This document shows positions 25,600-33,365 of a stretch of DNA of 64,000 bases, piece by piece (position 1 is the stretch's first letter; every line of letters starts with the position of its first letter). The notes under the pieces were generated by a model. The model saw only the letters and a list, made by a program, of their open reading frames with translations. It had not been told where the DNA came from and did not search any database. The position numbers and the translations under genes are program-made. The DNA is taken from assembly GCF_000744935.1 (NCBI RefSeq), contig NZ_JQMW01000009.1, positions 868,001 to 932,000 on the forward strand. Reading direction: 5' to 3'. This DNA is from Clostridium sp. KNHs214 (GTDB taxonomy: Bacteria > Bacillota > Clostridia > Clostridiales > Clostridiaceae).

Positions 25600-26340
25600 C
25601 TATGAAATTGCTTGTTCTTTAATAGTTTCTAAATTTTTAGTGGCAACAATCATTGGTGTGTTATTGTCTCCTTTATAGCCCAGTAATTCAACTTTTTCAA
25701 AACCTGCTTGTTTCATTAAATTAATTTCATGTTCCAAAGTTAAAGGCGTATCAAAATGTATAAACATGTTTTCTGGAATATTATCTTGCTTTCTTTTGCG
25801 TTGACATTCAGCAAACAATAATTCTTCTTGTTCTTGGGTTCTTGCAATATAATCGCATTCAATATAACAGCCACCATCTCTCAAGCTATCGTATAATTTT
25901 TGAAAAATAAGAACTTTTTTTTCTGGTTGAAAATGATGTAATGTTTCAAAAGACACTGCTACATCGAAACATTCCTTTCCAAAAGGTACAGCAAAATAAT
26001 CTTCACAGATTAGTGAAAGATTCCTATCTTTATGCTTTTTTTTAAGTTCATGTAACATAGACTTTGCCAAATCAATACCTGTTACTTTTATGTCAGGAAA
26101 TCTTTTAAAAATATTGTCTAGCTCTAGTCCAGTTCCACACCCAATATCTAACAGCTCCTTTGCATCTTCTGGAATGAGTTGTGCCATCCATTCATAATAT
26201 TCTTTCCACGAAGACATATGTTCTTCATAGCCATCAACCCGTACTTCAAAAAACTTATCCATTGCTTCTAGTTTTATATCTTTTGTTTCTTCAAGCCATG
26301 CCTTAAGATCGTCTAAAAATTCCATATCTTTTTCATCCAT
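25600..26340 (-). CDS. class I SAM-dependent methyltransferase
   Basis: The 246-residue protein carries motif I LLDIGCGTGLELDN near residue 63, an acidic motif II VTGIDLAKSM, and DVAVSFETLHHF as motif IV, so it uses S-adenosylmethionine. It follows the TetR gene after 4 bases and is therefore its probable regulated target. The N-terminal segment MDEKDMEFLDDLKAWLEETK is helical and acidic. Substrate unknown; resistance-type methylation of a small compound is one option given the TetR control. Confidence 0.88.
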   Translation of the reverse strand: MDEKDMEFLDDLKAWLEETKDIKLEAMDKFFEVRVDGYEEHMSSWKEYYEWMAQLIPEDAKELLDIGCGTGLELDNIFKRFPDIKVTGIDLAKSMLHELKKKHKDRNLSLICEDYFAVPFGKECFDVAVSFETLHHFQPEKKVLIFQKLYDSLRDGGCYIECDYIARTQEQEELLFAECQRKRKQDNIPENMFIHFDTPLTLEHEINLMKQAGFEKVELLGYKGDNNTPMIVATKNLETIKEQAIS

Positions 26341-26344
26341 TTTA

Positions 26345-26899
26345 CTAATCCCCTTTTAAAAAACACTTAATTGCATGTGTAATTAATTCTTTTATCTCCT
26401 CAGTAGATAAAATTATAGCATTCCCATATATTTGTGTTGCAACTCCATGTGTATACAGCCATGTATCACGAAATAAGTTTTTTGCCCTTATTCTAGAAAT
26501 GTTATATTTATTCATTGTTTGTTTAATAACTCCTTGATTCCATTCAGCTTCCAATACATCTGTAATACTCCAAGGTGAATTTACATTTGATACAAACATT
26601 GCTTCAAATATATTATGTTCGGCCCGCGCCAGTTCTGCATATGCTACACTGATAGTTAATAATTGGTCATCCTGTTTTATATGCTGCTCCATAAAAGTAT
26701 TATAAAAATTACAAACTTCTTTCATAATAGCAGCTTTACAAGCATCCATATTTTCATATAATCTAAATAATGGTTTTGCTGAGCAGTTTAATTTAACTGC
26801 AAGACTTCTTGCATTTAAACAGTTAAATCCCCGTTTTCTAACCAGTTCAAAGCCTGCATGAACTACCATATCTCTATTTATTTTTATATTTGGTGGCAT
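26345..26899 (-). CDS. TetR-family regulator
   Basis: The 184-residue protein has the N-terminal TetR HTH: MVVHAGFELVRKRGFNCLNA followed by RSLAVKLNCSAKPLFRLYEN as the recognition part, then a helical ligand-binding domain. The promoter upstream overlaps a GTTGCGCAAC palindrome, probably its operator, so the TetR-methyltransferase operon is likely self-repressed. The ligand is unknown. The ribosome site AAAGGAG lies 7 bases before the ATG. Confidence 0.85.
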   Translation of the reverse strand: MPPNIKINRDMVVHAGFELVRKRGFNCLNARSLAVKLNCSAKPLFRLYENMDACKAAIMKEVCNFYNTFMEQHIKQDDQLLTISVAYAELARAEHNIFEAMFVSNVNSPWSITDVLEAEWNQGVIKQTMNKYNISRIRAKNLFRDTWLYTHGVATQIYGNAIILSTEEIKELITHAIKCFLKGD

Positions 26900-26923
26900 A
26901 TTGACTCCTTTCTAGTAACATAC

Positions 26924-26933
26924 GTTGCGCAAC
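26924..26933. promoter_or_regulatory. probable TetR operator
   Basis: GTTGCGCAAC is a perfect 10-bp palindrome, with a second partial GTTGC 6 bases further on. It lies between the promoter and the TetR start codon, a usual place for an autorepressor site. Confidence 0.5.
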
Positions 26934-26957
26934 ACATGTTGCTTAATGTATATATTT

Positions 26958-26986
26958 ATTGTATTATACATATTAAGGGATGTCAA
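26958..26986 (-). promoter_or_regulatory. promoter of the TetR-methyltransferase operon
   Basis: TTGACA (26981-26986), 17-base spacer, TACAAT (26958-26963). Confidence 0.65.
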
Positions 26987-27027
26987 GCAAAAAAATGGAT
27001 AATTCACAAACTTCCTATTTGCCATTA

Positions 27028-27666
27028 TTATTTTCTTAAAAATAAATCTTTCCTCTTTAGTCCATTTTCTTTAATAGCCTGTCTCCATCCCATTTCTGCA
27101 GCTACCTTATATAAAACTCTTGGGAAATTTGCTGTAATAAATATATTTTCTTCCGAAGTACATTTTAATATATTATTTGAAAGCCATTTAAGTGCTTTCT
27201 CTAAATTTTTCTTTGGGCCATGTCCAATTGGAACATTATTTAAGCCGGGAAGCATCCCGCCTGCTCCAATTCCAACTCCTTGTCCCCACTTAAGTCCTGA
27301 TCTAATGCACCAATTTTTCATTATTTCAATTGCCAAATGATTCTGATTTGCTTCATAAAATCCACAGTTTACTAAAGAGTAAACTGTAATATCCTTTTCC
27401 CTTATAGATGCAAAAAACATTTCTAATTGAATAAGGCAACTTAACAAATGAGAAGGAATTGCATCTACATATAGAGGAAAGGCAAATACTAACACATCAC
27501 ATTCTACCAGCGGTTGCATTTCTTTTATACTTAATTGCGGTTTTTTGAAAGAGTATTCATAGATTGTATTGCTATCTTGGTTCAAAAAAGCCTTTAGTTC
27601 TTGTAAAATGCAAGCGGAAGCACTATTTTTAATCTTTGGGCTTCCATTTATAAATGCTATTTTCAC
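27028..27666 (-). CDS. flavodoxin-fold NAD(P)H reductase-like protein
   Basis: The 212-residue protein begins MKIAFINGSPKIKNSASACI, the phosphate-binding loop of flavodoxin-like reductases, and has LVFAFPLYVDAIPSHLL as the flavin loop. A C-terminal half with GIGAGGMLPGLNNVPIGHGP is shared by a clostridial subgroup. It overlaps the upstream gene by one base (ATG/TGA style), so the two are made together and may form a two-component flavoenzyme. Redox substrate unknown. Confidence 0.75.
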   Translation of the reverse strand: MKIAFINGSPKIKNSASACILQELKAFLNQDSNTIYEYSFKKPQLSIKEMQPLVECDVLVFAFPLYVDAIPSHLLSCLIQLEMFFASIREKDITVYSLVNCGFYEANQNHLAIEIMKNWCIRSGLKWGQGVGIGAGGMLPGLNNVPIGHGPKKNLEKALKWLSNNILKCTSEENIFITANFPRVLYKVAAEMGWRQAIKENGLKRKDLFLRK

Positions 27667-28166
27667 TACAGTTTTACCTCCATTTCTTCAATACTGTGAA
27701 CAAATTCAACGCTACTAACATTACAATCTAAATTAACAGAATTTGCCCGTACCAACTTTTCAGCAGTTTGTTTTTCTTTTTCTGTTATATTTTCACCATA
27801 AAACCAAACCTTCATAGTTATATGATTCTTATATCGTCTTCGATGATGCATTTCACCGTTTCTTATTACAAAATAAGGATGTATATAAGGAATACTTCTA
27901 TCTAATACATTTTTAATAAATGGACTAAAGCCACCATAACAGCATTTGCTTATAATGATAACCTCTTTACATTTTGACAAATATTCTCCCATGTCTCCAT
28001 ATTTGTCACGTATAATACAGACTGCGGGAGTCTTTACCCAACACCCGAAGCAACCGATACAATGATGAATCGTTCCGTCATCTGAAATAATCATGTTCTT
28101 ACCATATAAATTAGGAAATAATTTTTGAAAATCTCTCTCTTCTAAATCATGTATAAATAATTTCAT
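27666..28166 (-). CDS. flavodoxin-fold protein with cysteine motif
   Basis: The 166-residue protein lacks the usual GSPR loop at its N-terminus but has HHCIGCFGCWVKTPAVCIIRD near residues 34-54, the cysteine motif of iron-sulfur flavoprotein-like reductases, and IISKCCYGGFSPFIKNVLDRS as the flavin loop. It probably pairs with the product of the next gene. The N-terminus (MKLFIHDLEERDFQKLFPNL) looks shortened compared with typical members. Confidence 0.7.
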   Translation of the reverse strand: MKLFIHDLEERDFQKLFPNLYGKNMIISDDGTIHHCIGCFGCWVKTPAVCIIRDKYGDMGEYLSKCKEVIIISKCCYGGFSPFIKNVLDRSIPYIHPYFVIRNGEMHHRRRYKNHITMKVWFYGENITEKEKQTAEKLVRANSVNLDCNVSSVEFVHSIEEMEVKL

Positions 28167-28426
28167 TTTTCACTATTCCTTTCATTAAGAATAAAAAAAT
28201 AAAGCAGTTTGATTTTAAGCTAAAATGTTACTTTAATTCAAAAGCTGCTAAATTTCTGAAACTATTAAGAATCTTATGTTCATTGATTATATAATTTCTC
28301 TTTAACAATTTTTTATAATAAAAATAATTGGCGTGTGTTATGGAGTTTCGCTGCAATAACTTTCTATTTCCATCGATAAACTTATTTGGTAATTTTTAGC
28401 ATAAATATATAAAAGTTTCATTTGTT
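28167..28426. other. intergenic stretch, no gene recognised
   Basis: About 260 AT-rich bases upstream of the flavodoxin pair. Apart from a weak AGCAG...CTGCT pairing near 28200-28250 nothing is seen. The minus-strand part next to 28166 should hold the promoter of the pair but no clear hexamers stand out. Confidence 0.35.
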
Positions 28427-28466
28427 ATACAATATAAATTATATCATATATTGTTAAATAATGTAT
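28427..28466. repeat. dispersed AT-rich repeat, copy B
   Basis: Near-identical to 1127-1165 over about 39 bases, with AAAAGTTTCATTTGTTATAC upstream matching the same flank in copy A. It lies just beyond the stop of the MFS pseudogene. Confidence 0.45.
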
Positions 28467-28496
28467 GAATGTAATTGTAAAATAACAAATGTAAAT

Positions 28497-29656
28497 TTAA
28501 AATTTTTCACATTTTTGTTTCTCTAAATAAACGTTATCCTTTGTGTATAATATATACATCAATAAGGAAGCTACTAGAGATAAAACGCCTATTAGGAGCC
28601 ATAAATTTCTTATATTACTATGTTTAATGTAGGTTCCTGCCATAATTGGACCAATCATAAATCCCAATTTTCTTATAATAGGAAAAACAGAATTAAATCT
28701 TCCTCTATGGGTAATAGGAGTATGCTCTGCAATATATACACTTGTATTAGTTGAAACCAGTATTTCACCTATAGTCCAAATGATTGTAGAAATAATAAAC
28801 ATATAAAATTTATCTATAAAGAATATCATGCCAAAACCAACAGCATATAGTAGTCCTCCAATGGCTATACTAAGTGAAGCTTTTATATTTTTTATTGCTG
28901 AAGTTATAAATATGGTAACAGTACTGCACAGTACTGCATTTACAGTCATAAGCATTCCAAAAATCTTAGCTCCTCTAGCATTAAAATATCTCCAACCTGA
29001 AGTGAAAGTCCAAAGTTAAACTGTGAAAATACTATAAAGTATATAACTATAATAAAGGAAAATATCAATAATACTGGCCTTTTTATAAGTGCGGATAATA
29101 AGCTTCCCTCTTCTGCACTTTCAAAAGTTCTTTCTTTTAATTTTTCAAGTTCTTTTTTAGTTGGCATAGTCTCAGGTACAAACATCAATATAAGGAATAC
29201 AGATATAAAAGTAGTAATTGCATCTCCCAAAAAGAGCCATGTCAAATAATTTTCATATAGAAATCCTGCTAAAAGTGGTCCTACTGAAAAACCTATATTC
29301 ATAGCCATATATTCTAGTGAAAAGGCAGCCTTTCTTTCTTCTCCCTCTGTCAAATCTGTGATTATAGTACTGTATACAGGTTGAGAAAATCCTCCTAGAA
29401 AGCTTGAAAGCATTAATAATAAAGTAATAATAACCGGCATTTTTACAAAGGCACATATAACATATCCTACACCCGATGCCGTTCTAAATATCATAAGTAT
29501 CTTTTTCCTACCTATGGTATCAACTAGTTTACCACCTATCATTGCTCCAATCATTCCCAAAGCTGAATTTACAGCAACTATAATTCCGACTACCGAAACG
29601 CTTATGCCTATCTTATACGTTAAGAACAATGTTAAGAAAGGACCTACTAAATTTCC
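28497..29656 (-). pseudogene. MFS transporter, main part; frameshifted and interrupted
   Basis: Residues from GNLVGPFLTLFLTYKIG onward form a 12-helix-type major facilitator, with the MFS loop motif GGKLVDTIGRKK near its start. The frame breaks after SLQVGDI at about 28983-28986: adding one T to the TTTT run restores FNARGAKIFGMLMTVNAV, so a single base is missing. The 5' end lies beyond the transposon at 32815-32904. With both defects repaired the protein would be 416 residues, a normal MFS size. As it stands no full transporter can be made. Confidence 0.85.
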
Positions 29657-29808
29657 TGTTAAACGTCAAATTTCTCCTAATTTAAACGTCAGTTTATTTC
29701 TATAATTATAGTACAATTTACGTCAAATTATTTCTACAAAATCACTTTATTTTTAATGAAAAATCATTTTGCACCTAAAAGAAAAAGGAGCTAGCGCTCC
29801 TTGTGATT

Positions 29809-30612
29809 TTAATGCAGTGATATTTCATTGGCGGCAGCCATTATTATATCAGTATCGATTACGTTTTTTTCGTGCTGCGCACCTATTATTAAAGCCTTAG
29901 TTAATATCATATTTAAGCGTCTTATAGAGCCAGCACAGCTTCTATATGCAGCCAAAACAGCATTATTATCAAATATTTCTGGCGAAGCCCCTGCTAATGA
30001 TAATCTAGAATTAATATATTCTAAAGCTTCAATTTCAGAAAATCCTTCAAAATTATAATTTATTATTATTCTTTGTTTTAATGCCTCGTGTATCTGCTTT
30101 TCTAAGATATTATTTAACACAGGTTGTCCTATCAAAACTAAGGAAAAGCAATCTTTTGAGTCCATAGAGAAGTTCATAAGTAGCTTTAAATCCTTTAAAA
30201 TATCATTATTTAGATATTGTGCTTCATCCCAAACTAATATATAATGCACACGTTTATCTGTACTCATACTTTCCATATAGTCTTTTATGCTCTTAAACAT
30301 GTCAGATTTACGAGAAGAAGGTTCAATTCCTAAGGAGATGCAAAATTGCCTATAGAACTCAGTAGTAGTTACAGTGGTAAAGCAAAGATATATAACCTTT
30401 GTTAAATTAGGGTTTACTTTTTTAGCAAAGCACCTTAAGGCAAAGGTTTTTCCACTACCTGGTGAAGCTGTAAATAAGCCGATTCCCCTAGCTTCATTAA
30501 GATACTCAAGTCTTGATATCATCTCTTTTAGATCATTTGACATATAGGCATCTTTTTCTTTTATGCCTTTTTCAAATGGATTCATTGTCATACCATAAAA
30601 TTGTTTAAACAT
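29809..30612 (-). CDS. transposon AAA ATPase (ExeA/TnsC/TniB-like)
   Basis: The 267-residue protein begins MFKQFYGMTMNPFEKG, as ExeA-like ATPases do, with Walker A FTASPGSGKTFALR near residue 38 and Walker B YILVWDEAQYLNN near 125; SCAGSIRRLNMIL is the arginine/sensor-2 region near 235. In Mu, Tn7 and Tn5053 relatives (MuB, TnsC, TniB) this ATPase selects target DNA and activates the transposase. The ATG at 30612 overlaps the end of the transposase gene and has AAGGATGG upstream; a start four codons earlier is possible. Confidence 0.85.
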   Translation of the reverse strand: MFKQFYGMTMNPFEKGIKEKDAYMSNDLKEMISRLEYLNEARGIGLFTASPGSGKTFALRCFAKKVNPNLTKVIYLCFTTVTTTEFYRQFCISLGIEPSSRKSDMFKSIKDYMESMSTDKRVHYILVWDEAQYLNNDILKDLKLLMNFSMDSKDCFSLVLIGQPVLNNILEKQIHEALKQRIIINYNFEGFSEIEALEYINSRLSLAGASPEIFDNNAVLAAYRSCAGSIRRLNMILTKALIIGAQHEKNVIDTDIIMAAANEISLH

Positions 30613-31864
30613 TTTTAACACCATCCTTTGAATAGTCTATAGTAAATGCATTCCTGCGTTTGGTTTTACCATTTTCAATCTTATTTGTTTTTCTAATGCT
30701 GTATTTAGCATTTTCATAATATACATATGCATTATCCATATCATCAGGTAAATATCTTACTTCAACTTTCTGTCCTATAAATTGCATAGGTACATCATAA
30801 GATATTTTATCAATGCTTATGGTTGAGTCATTATTAACTCTTCGTTGTATGCGATTCATAAAGCAATTATCCAGCCACTCACTATCAGTAGCTACCTTAA
30901 CATGAGCTAAATCGCTTTTATATCTATCGATCGGACGTTGAGATGTAGCTGAATGTACTGTTACATTATGCTTGTTTATATATGCGAATAGCTCATCATT
31001 TAGCTCCGCTAAGGAGGATATAGATTCTACATCTAGAGTGTTTAGCCATCTACTTTTTAATGTTCTAAAATTTCTTTCTACTTTTCCTTTGGATGCTCCA
31101 TCCCTTACCATAGTGTGCAATTCTACTATTCCAAGAGATCCACAGATAAGACTTAATTGCTCATTTTTATAAGGAGAACCGTTGTCCAAGTAAAGTTTAT
31201 TAGGTATGCCATATCTAGCGATAGCTTCTTTAAGTACCTTTTGAAAATTATAAGAGTTATCATTGTAAAAGAATCTTCCGCCAACGATAAGTCTTGATTT
31301 ATCATCAATTAGCATAATTAGATATGTTCTTTTACGTATGCCATTTTCAGTAATATACGGGCCATAGCATGTATCACCTTGGTACATGCCAGTTGCAAAC
31401 TCTTCTTCAAAGGCTTTTCTATCTTTCATATTTATGCATCTAGCAGATTTAAGATCATTATTTTTTATAAATCTTTGAACTGTAGATAATGATATATTTT
31501 TTTCATTGATAAAGCCATCTTCGATAAGTTTATGATATATAAGAGTAGCATTAATTTTAGGAAATGCATTTTTTAGCATATATATCTGTTCTATAGCTAC
31601 ATCATTTAACTTTCTGGTTTTCCCTATGTCGCTACGCGTCTTCGGTAGAAGGGCATCAAAACCAAACCTATTATAATCTGATTCCCAATTAGATAGTGTT
31701 CCAGGACTATATAAAACTGACTTACCGTTAGGTAATTTTACAGGAGTAGCAGCAACACGTCTATAGTAAGCAATTTTCGAGCTTTCAGTATAAGTATTAT
31801 TTATAGCTGGAGCTATTAGTGCTAGTCTAATAGAAGCTATTTCAATCATTTCTTTGTTATTCAT
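30605..31864 (-). CDS. transposon DDE transposase (TniA/TnsB/Mu-like)
   Basis: The 419-residue protein has an N-terminal HTH, a DDE integrase core with the acids in YQGDTCYGPY (near residue 163), KLYLDNGSPYKN (near 225) and KGKVERNFRT (near 262), and a C-terminal Mu-type beta domain (ISIDKISYDVPMQFIGQKVE). It is shorter than TnsB (about 700) and resembles compact TniA-like transposases. It should bind the repeated CGTCAAA end motifs. GAGGTG precedes the ATG. It overlaps the ATPase gene, showing co-translation. Confidence 0.87.
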   Translation of the reverse strand: MNNKEMIEIASIRLALIAPAINNTYTESSKIAYYRRVAATPVKLPNGKSVLYSPGTLSNWESDYNRFGFDALLPKTRSDIGKTRKLNDVAIEQIYMLKNAFPKINATLIYHKLIEDGFINEKNISLSTVQRFIKNNDLKSARCINMKDRKAFEEEFATGMYQGDTCYGPYITENGIRKRTYLIMLIDDKSRLIVGGRFFYNDNSYNFQKVLKEAIARYGIPNKLYLDNGSPYKNEQLSLICGSLGIVELHTMVRDGASKGKVERNFRTLKSRWLNTLDVESISSLAELNDELFAYINKHNVTVHSATSQRPIDRYKSDLAHVKVATDSEWLDNCFMNRIQRRVNNDSTISIDKISYDVPMQFIGQKVEVRYLPDDMDNAYVYYENAKYSIRKTNKIENGKTKRRNAFTIDYSKDGVKNV

Positions 31865-31971
31865 TTCAACATCACCTCTATAAAAATGCTATCATGGGGA
31901 AATTATAATATCCATTATCGTATTAAGTGGTATATATAAAATAAAATAAAAAGTATATAGCTATAGCTTAA

Positions 31972-32547
31972 TTATGATGTTCCTTGAAAAAAGGATAAGC
32001 CGTTTCTATTAAAAAAGTTTGTTATAAAGGTTTCAATTTCAATAAAGGTACTATTTATAACACGCTGTATAAAACTTAGATTAGAAATAAGCTTGTCTTG
32101 TAGAAGTCCAAGCCATAGTTGTTTATGTTTTTTGAACTTATTTAAAATTCGATAGAATGTGGATATTGCTATACAATAATGTTCACACATAGCTTCTACA
32201 GAGGTAAATTTATGTACAAGATAATCATGAATAATAGACACAGTAAATTTAAAGCTAAATGACATGTAGGGCACAATTACCGAAGGTAGGATAGCATGAG
32301 TATGTCCACATGACGGGCAAATATATCTATTGATAGTTATTATATTATCGTGAACTTCATTATTATCATAAGTCACAAGATGGCGTTTATAAGAGGCAAA
32401 TAGGGATAGATCGTGTTTAGATCCGCAGACTGGACATACCAAAGCCTCTGAATTAACCGTTTTCATATACTCTTCAAAAATATTTATCTCATTTTCAAAA
32501 GAAATTTGTTTAAAACACTTGCATAGTTGTGAAAATAATCTTATCAT
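31972..32547 (-). CDS. transposon Zn-ribbon/HTH protein (DUF6431-like)
   Basis: The 191-residue protein has a zinc ribbon formed by LVCPVCGSKHDL (near residue 38) and RYICPSCGHTHAILPSVIVP (near 73-92), followed by a helical region with an HTH-like segment SVEAMCEHYCIAISTFYRIL. The layout resembles DUF6431 and is analogous to TniQ/TnsD target selectors (zinc motif plus HTH), though homology is not claimed. It is the first gene of the transposon. The ATG at 32547 lacks a clear ribosome site; a start at residue 28 (MKTVNSEALV) is possible. Confidence 0.65.
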   Translation of the reverse strand: MIRLFSQLCKCFKQISFENEINIFEEYMKTVNSEALVCPVCGSKHDLSLFASYKRHLVTYDNNEVHDNIITINRYICPSCGHTHAILPSVIVPYMSFSFKFTVSIIHDYLVHKFTSVEAMCEHYCIAISTFYRILNKFKKHKQLWLGLLQDKLISNLSFIQRVINSTFIEIETFITNFFNRNGLSFFQGTS

Positions 32548-32560
32548 AATAATAGGTTGT

Positions 32561-32622
32561 AAGAGCTTACGCTCTTATTTTTAGGGAAGAACCTTCGCTT
32601 TGCACGGCTTGGGGTTCTTCCC
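32561..32622. terminator. two hairpins in the transposon leader
   Basis: AAGAGC-TTAC-GCTCTT (32561-32576) is followed by GGGAAGAACC (32584-32593) pairing with GGTTCTTCCC (32613-32622), then TTTCCTTT. Standing just upstream of the first transposon gene, they probably block transcription entering from either side, a usual guard against activation from outside. Confidence 0.6.
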
Positions 32623-32657
32623 TTTCCTTTCTCTAGTTTTTATAATAAGCTTAAAAT

Positions 32658-32690
32658 AACCTCCAAATGATGTCAAGTCATTAGGAGGTT
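32658..32690. terminator. third hairpin near the transposon right end
   Basis: AACCTCC-AAATGA and TCATT-GGAGGTT pair over 12 bp with one mismatch, followed by TTATTT on the plus strand. Confidence 0.5.
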
Positions 32691-32814
32691 TTATTTAGCA
32701 ATAATATGATTATTTAAAATGCATTTAATTACTGGATAGTTATTGGAGTTATAGTTATAATTTGACTTAGAAATGCAGTTTTCAAAAGCTATATTTTGAC
32801 GCACTACAATTTCC

Positions 32815-32904
32815 CATACTATTAACTATAGAAGCAAAAAAAATTACATATATACTTCTAGGCAAACCCCTATAGGGTTTAAAATAATTTCTTACTTTTT
32901 CCAT
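32815..32904 (-). pseudogene. MFS transporter, 5' end
   Basis: ATG at 32904, after TTGGGGGA, opens the frame MEKVRNYFKPYRGLPRSIYV, then IFFASIVNSM and meets the transposon end. The continuation GNLVGPFL is at 29656 on the other side. This is the lost N-terminus (first membrane helix) of the MFS gene. Confidence 0.85.
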
Positions 32905-33211
32905 TAAATTATCCCCCAATCACATATAATGAAATAATTAAATATTATCAAATAAGTTATAAACTTATATTGATAATATTTTTTAACGACCTAAATTCCT
33001 CATTAATAAATTTTTTATATTGTAAATCTGTCCTTATTTAAATTTTAAGAGACTGGGTTATTAAAGTCAAAGAATATATCTTGAAAAATTCTTAGTTAAA
33101 AACTATCTTTAATGGTATAATTATATGTAAAGTTGACTAATTATAGTGAAATATACCTTTATATTTTATTTAAATGAACTATTAGTTTATATAAAACTTG
33201 GTATTAAGTGA
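32905..33211. other. intergenic stretch upstream of the TPR regulator
   Basis: About 300 AT-rich bases. A possible plus-strand promoter is TTGACT near 33133 with an AT-rich -10 region about 17 bases on; no terminator or repeat is recognised. It should also hold the promoter of the minus-strand MFS gene. Confidence 0.35.
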
Positions 33212-33307
33212 ATGAAAAGAAATAACAAGTCAAAGATGCTAGTATATTTTGTATCAGACAAGGAAGCAGTTTCCCCCTTTGGTAAGACTAGCGTCGAGTT
33301 CTGCTGA
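33212..33307 (+). CDS. candidate 31-residue peptide
   Basis: ATG at 33212 opens a 31-codon frame starting MKRNNKSKMLVYFVSDKEAV and ending SVEFC, TGA. It has a basic N-terminus, a short hydrophobic stretch and a C-terminal cysteine, and lies 58 bases before a HTH-TPR regulator of the type that binds peptide signals. The ribosome site is poor (AAGTGA). The same bases hold an inverted repeat GTATCAG...CTGATAC (about 33250-33310), so a structured 5' leader is an alternative reading. Confidence 0.3.
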   Translation: MKRNNKSKMLVYFVSDKEAVSPFGKTSVEFC

Positions 33308-33365
33308 TACAGTATGACTCAAAATAGACTTATTACTTAGCTAATTGGTACAAGGAGAGTATGTT

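Larger units (their letters stand above)
29657..32808 (-). mobile_element. three-gene transposon with repeated ends (3152 bp)
   Basis: The element starts TGTTAAACGTCAAAT (29657) and its other end reads TGTAGTGCGTCAAAA (32808 inward). Both ends share TGT-N4-CGTCAAA. ATTTCC is duplicated at 29651-29656 and 32809-32814; removing the element and one copy rejoins the MFS frame exactly. The left end has three copies of a roughly 20-base motif with ACGTCA (29661, 29684, 29718) and the right end at least two, as in Tn7/Mu/Tn5053-type elements whose transposase binds several sites. Genes, in order of transcription: Zn-ribbon/HTH protein, DDE transposase, AAA ATPase. No TnsA-type nuclease or resolvase is present. 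Confidence 0.85.

Noticed and set aside
33010-33345. Riboswitch upstream of the TPR regulator
   Set aside because: GTATCAG/CTGATAC gives a stem, but I could match it to no known riboswitch core; kept only as an alternative to the peptide ORF.
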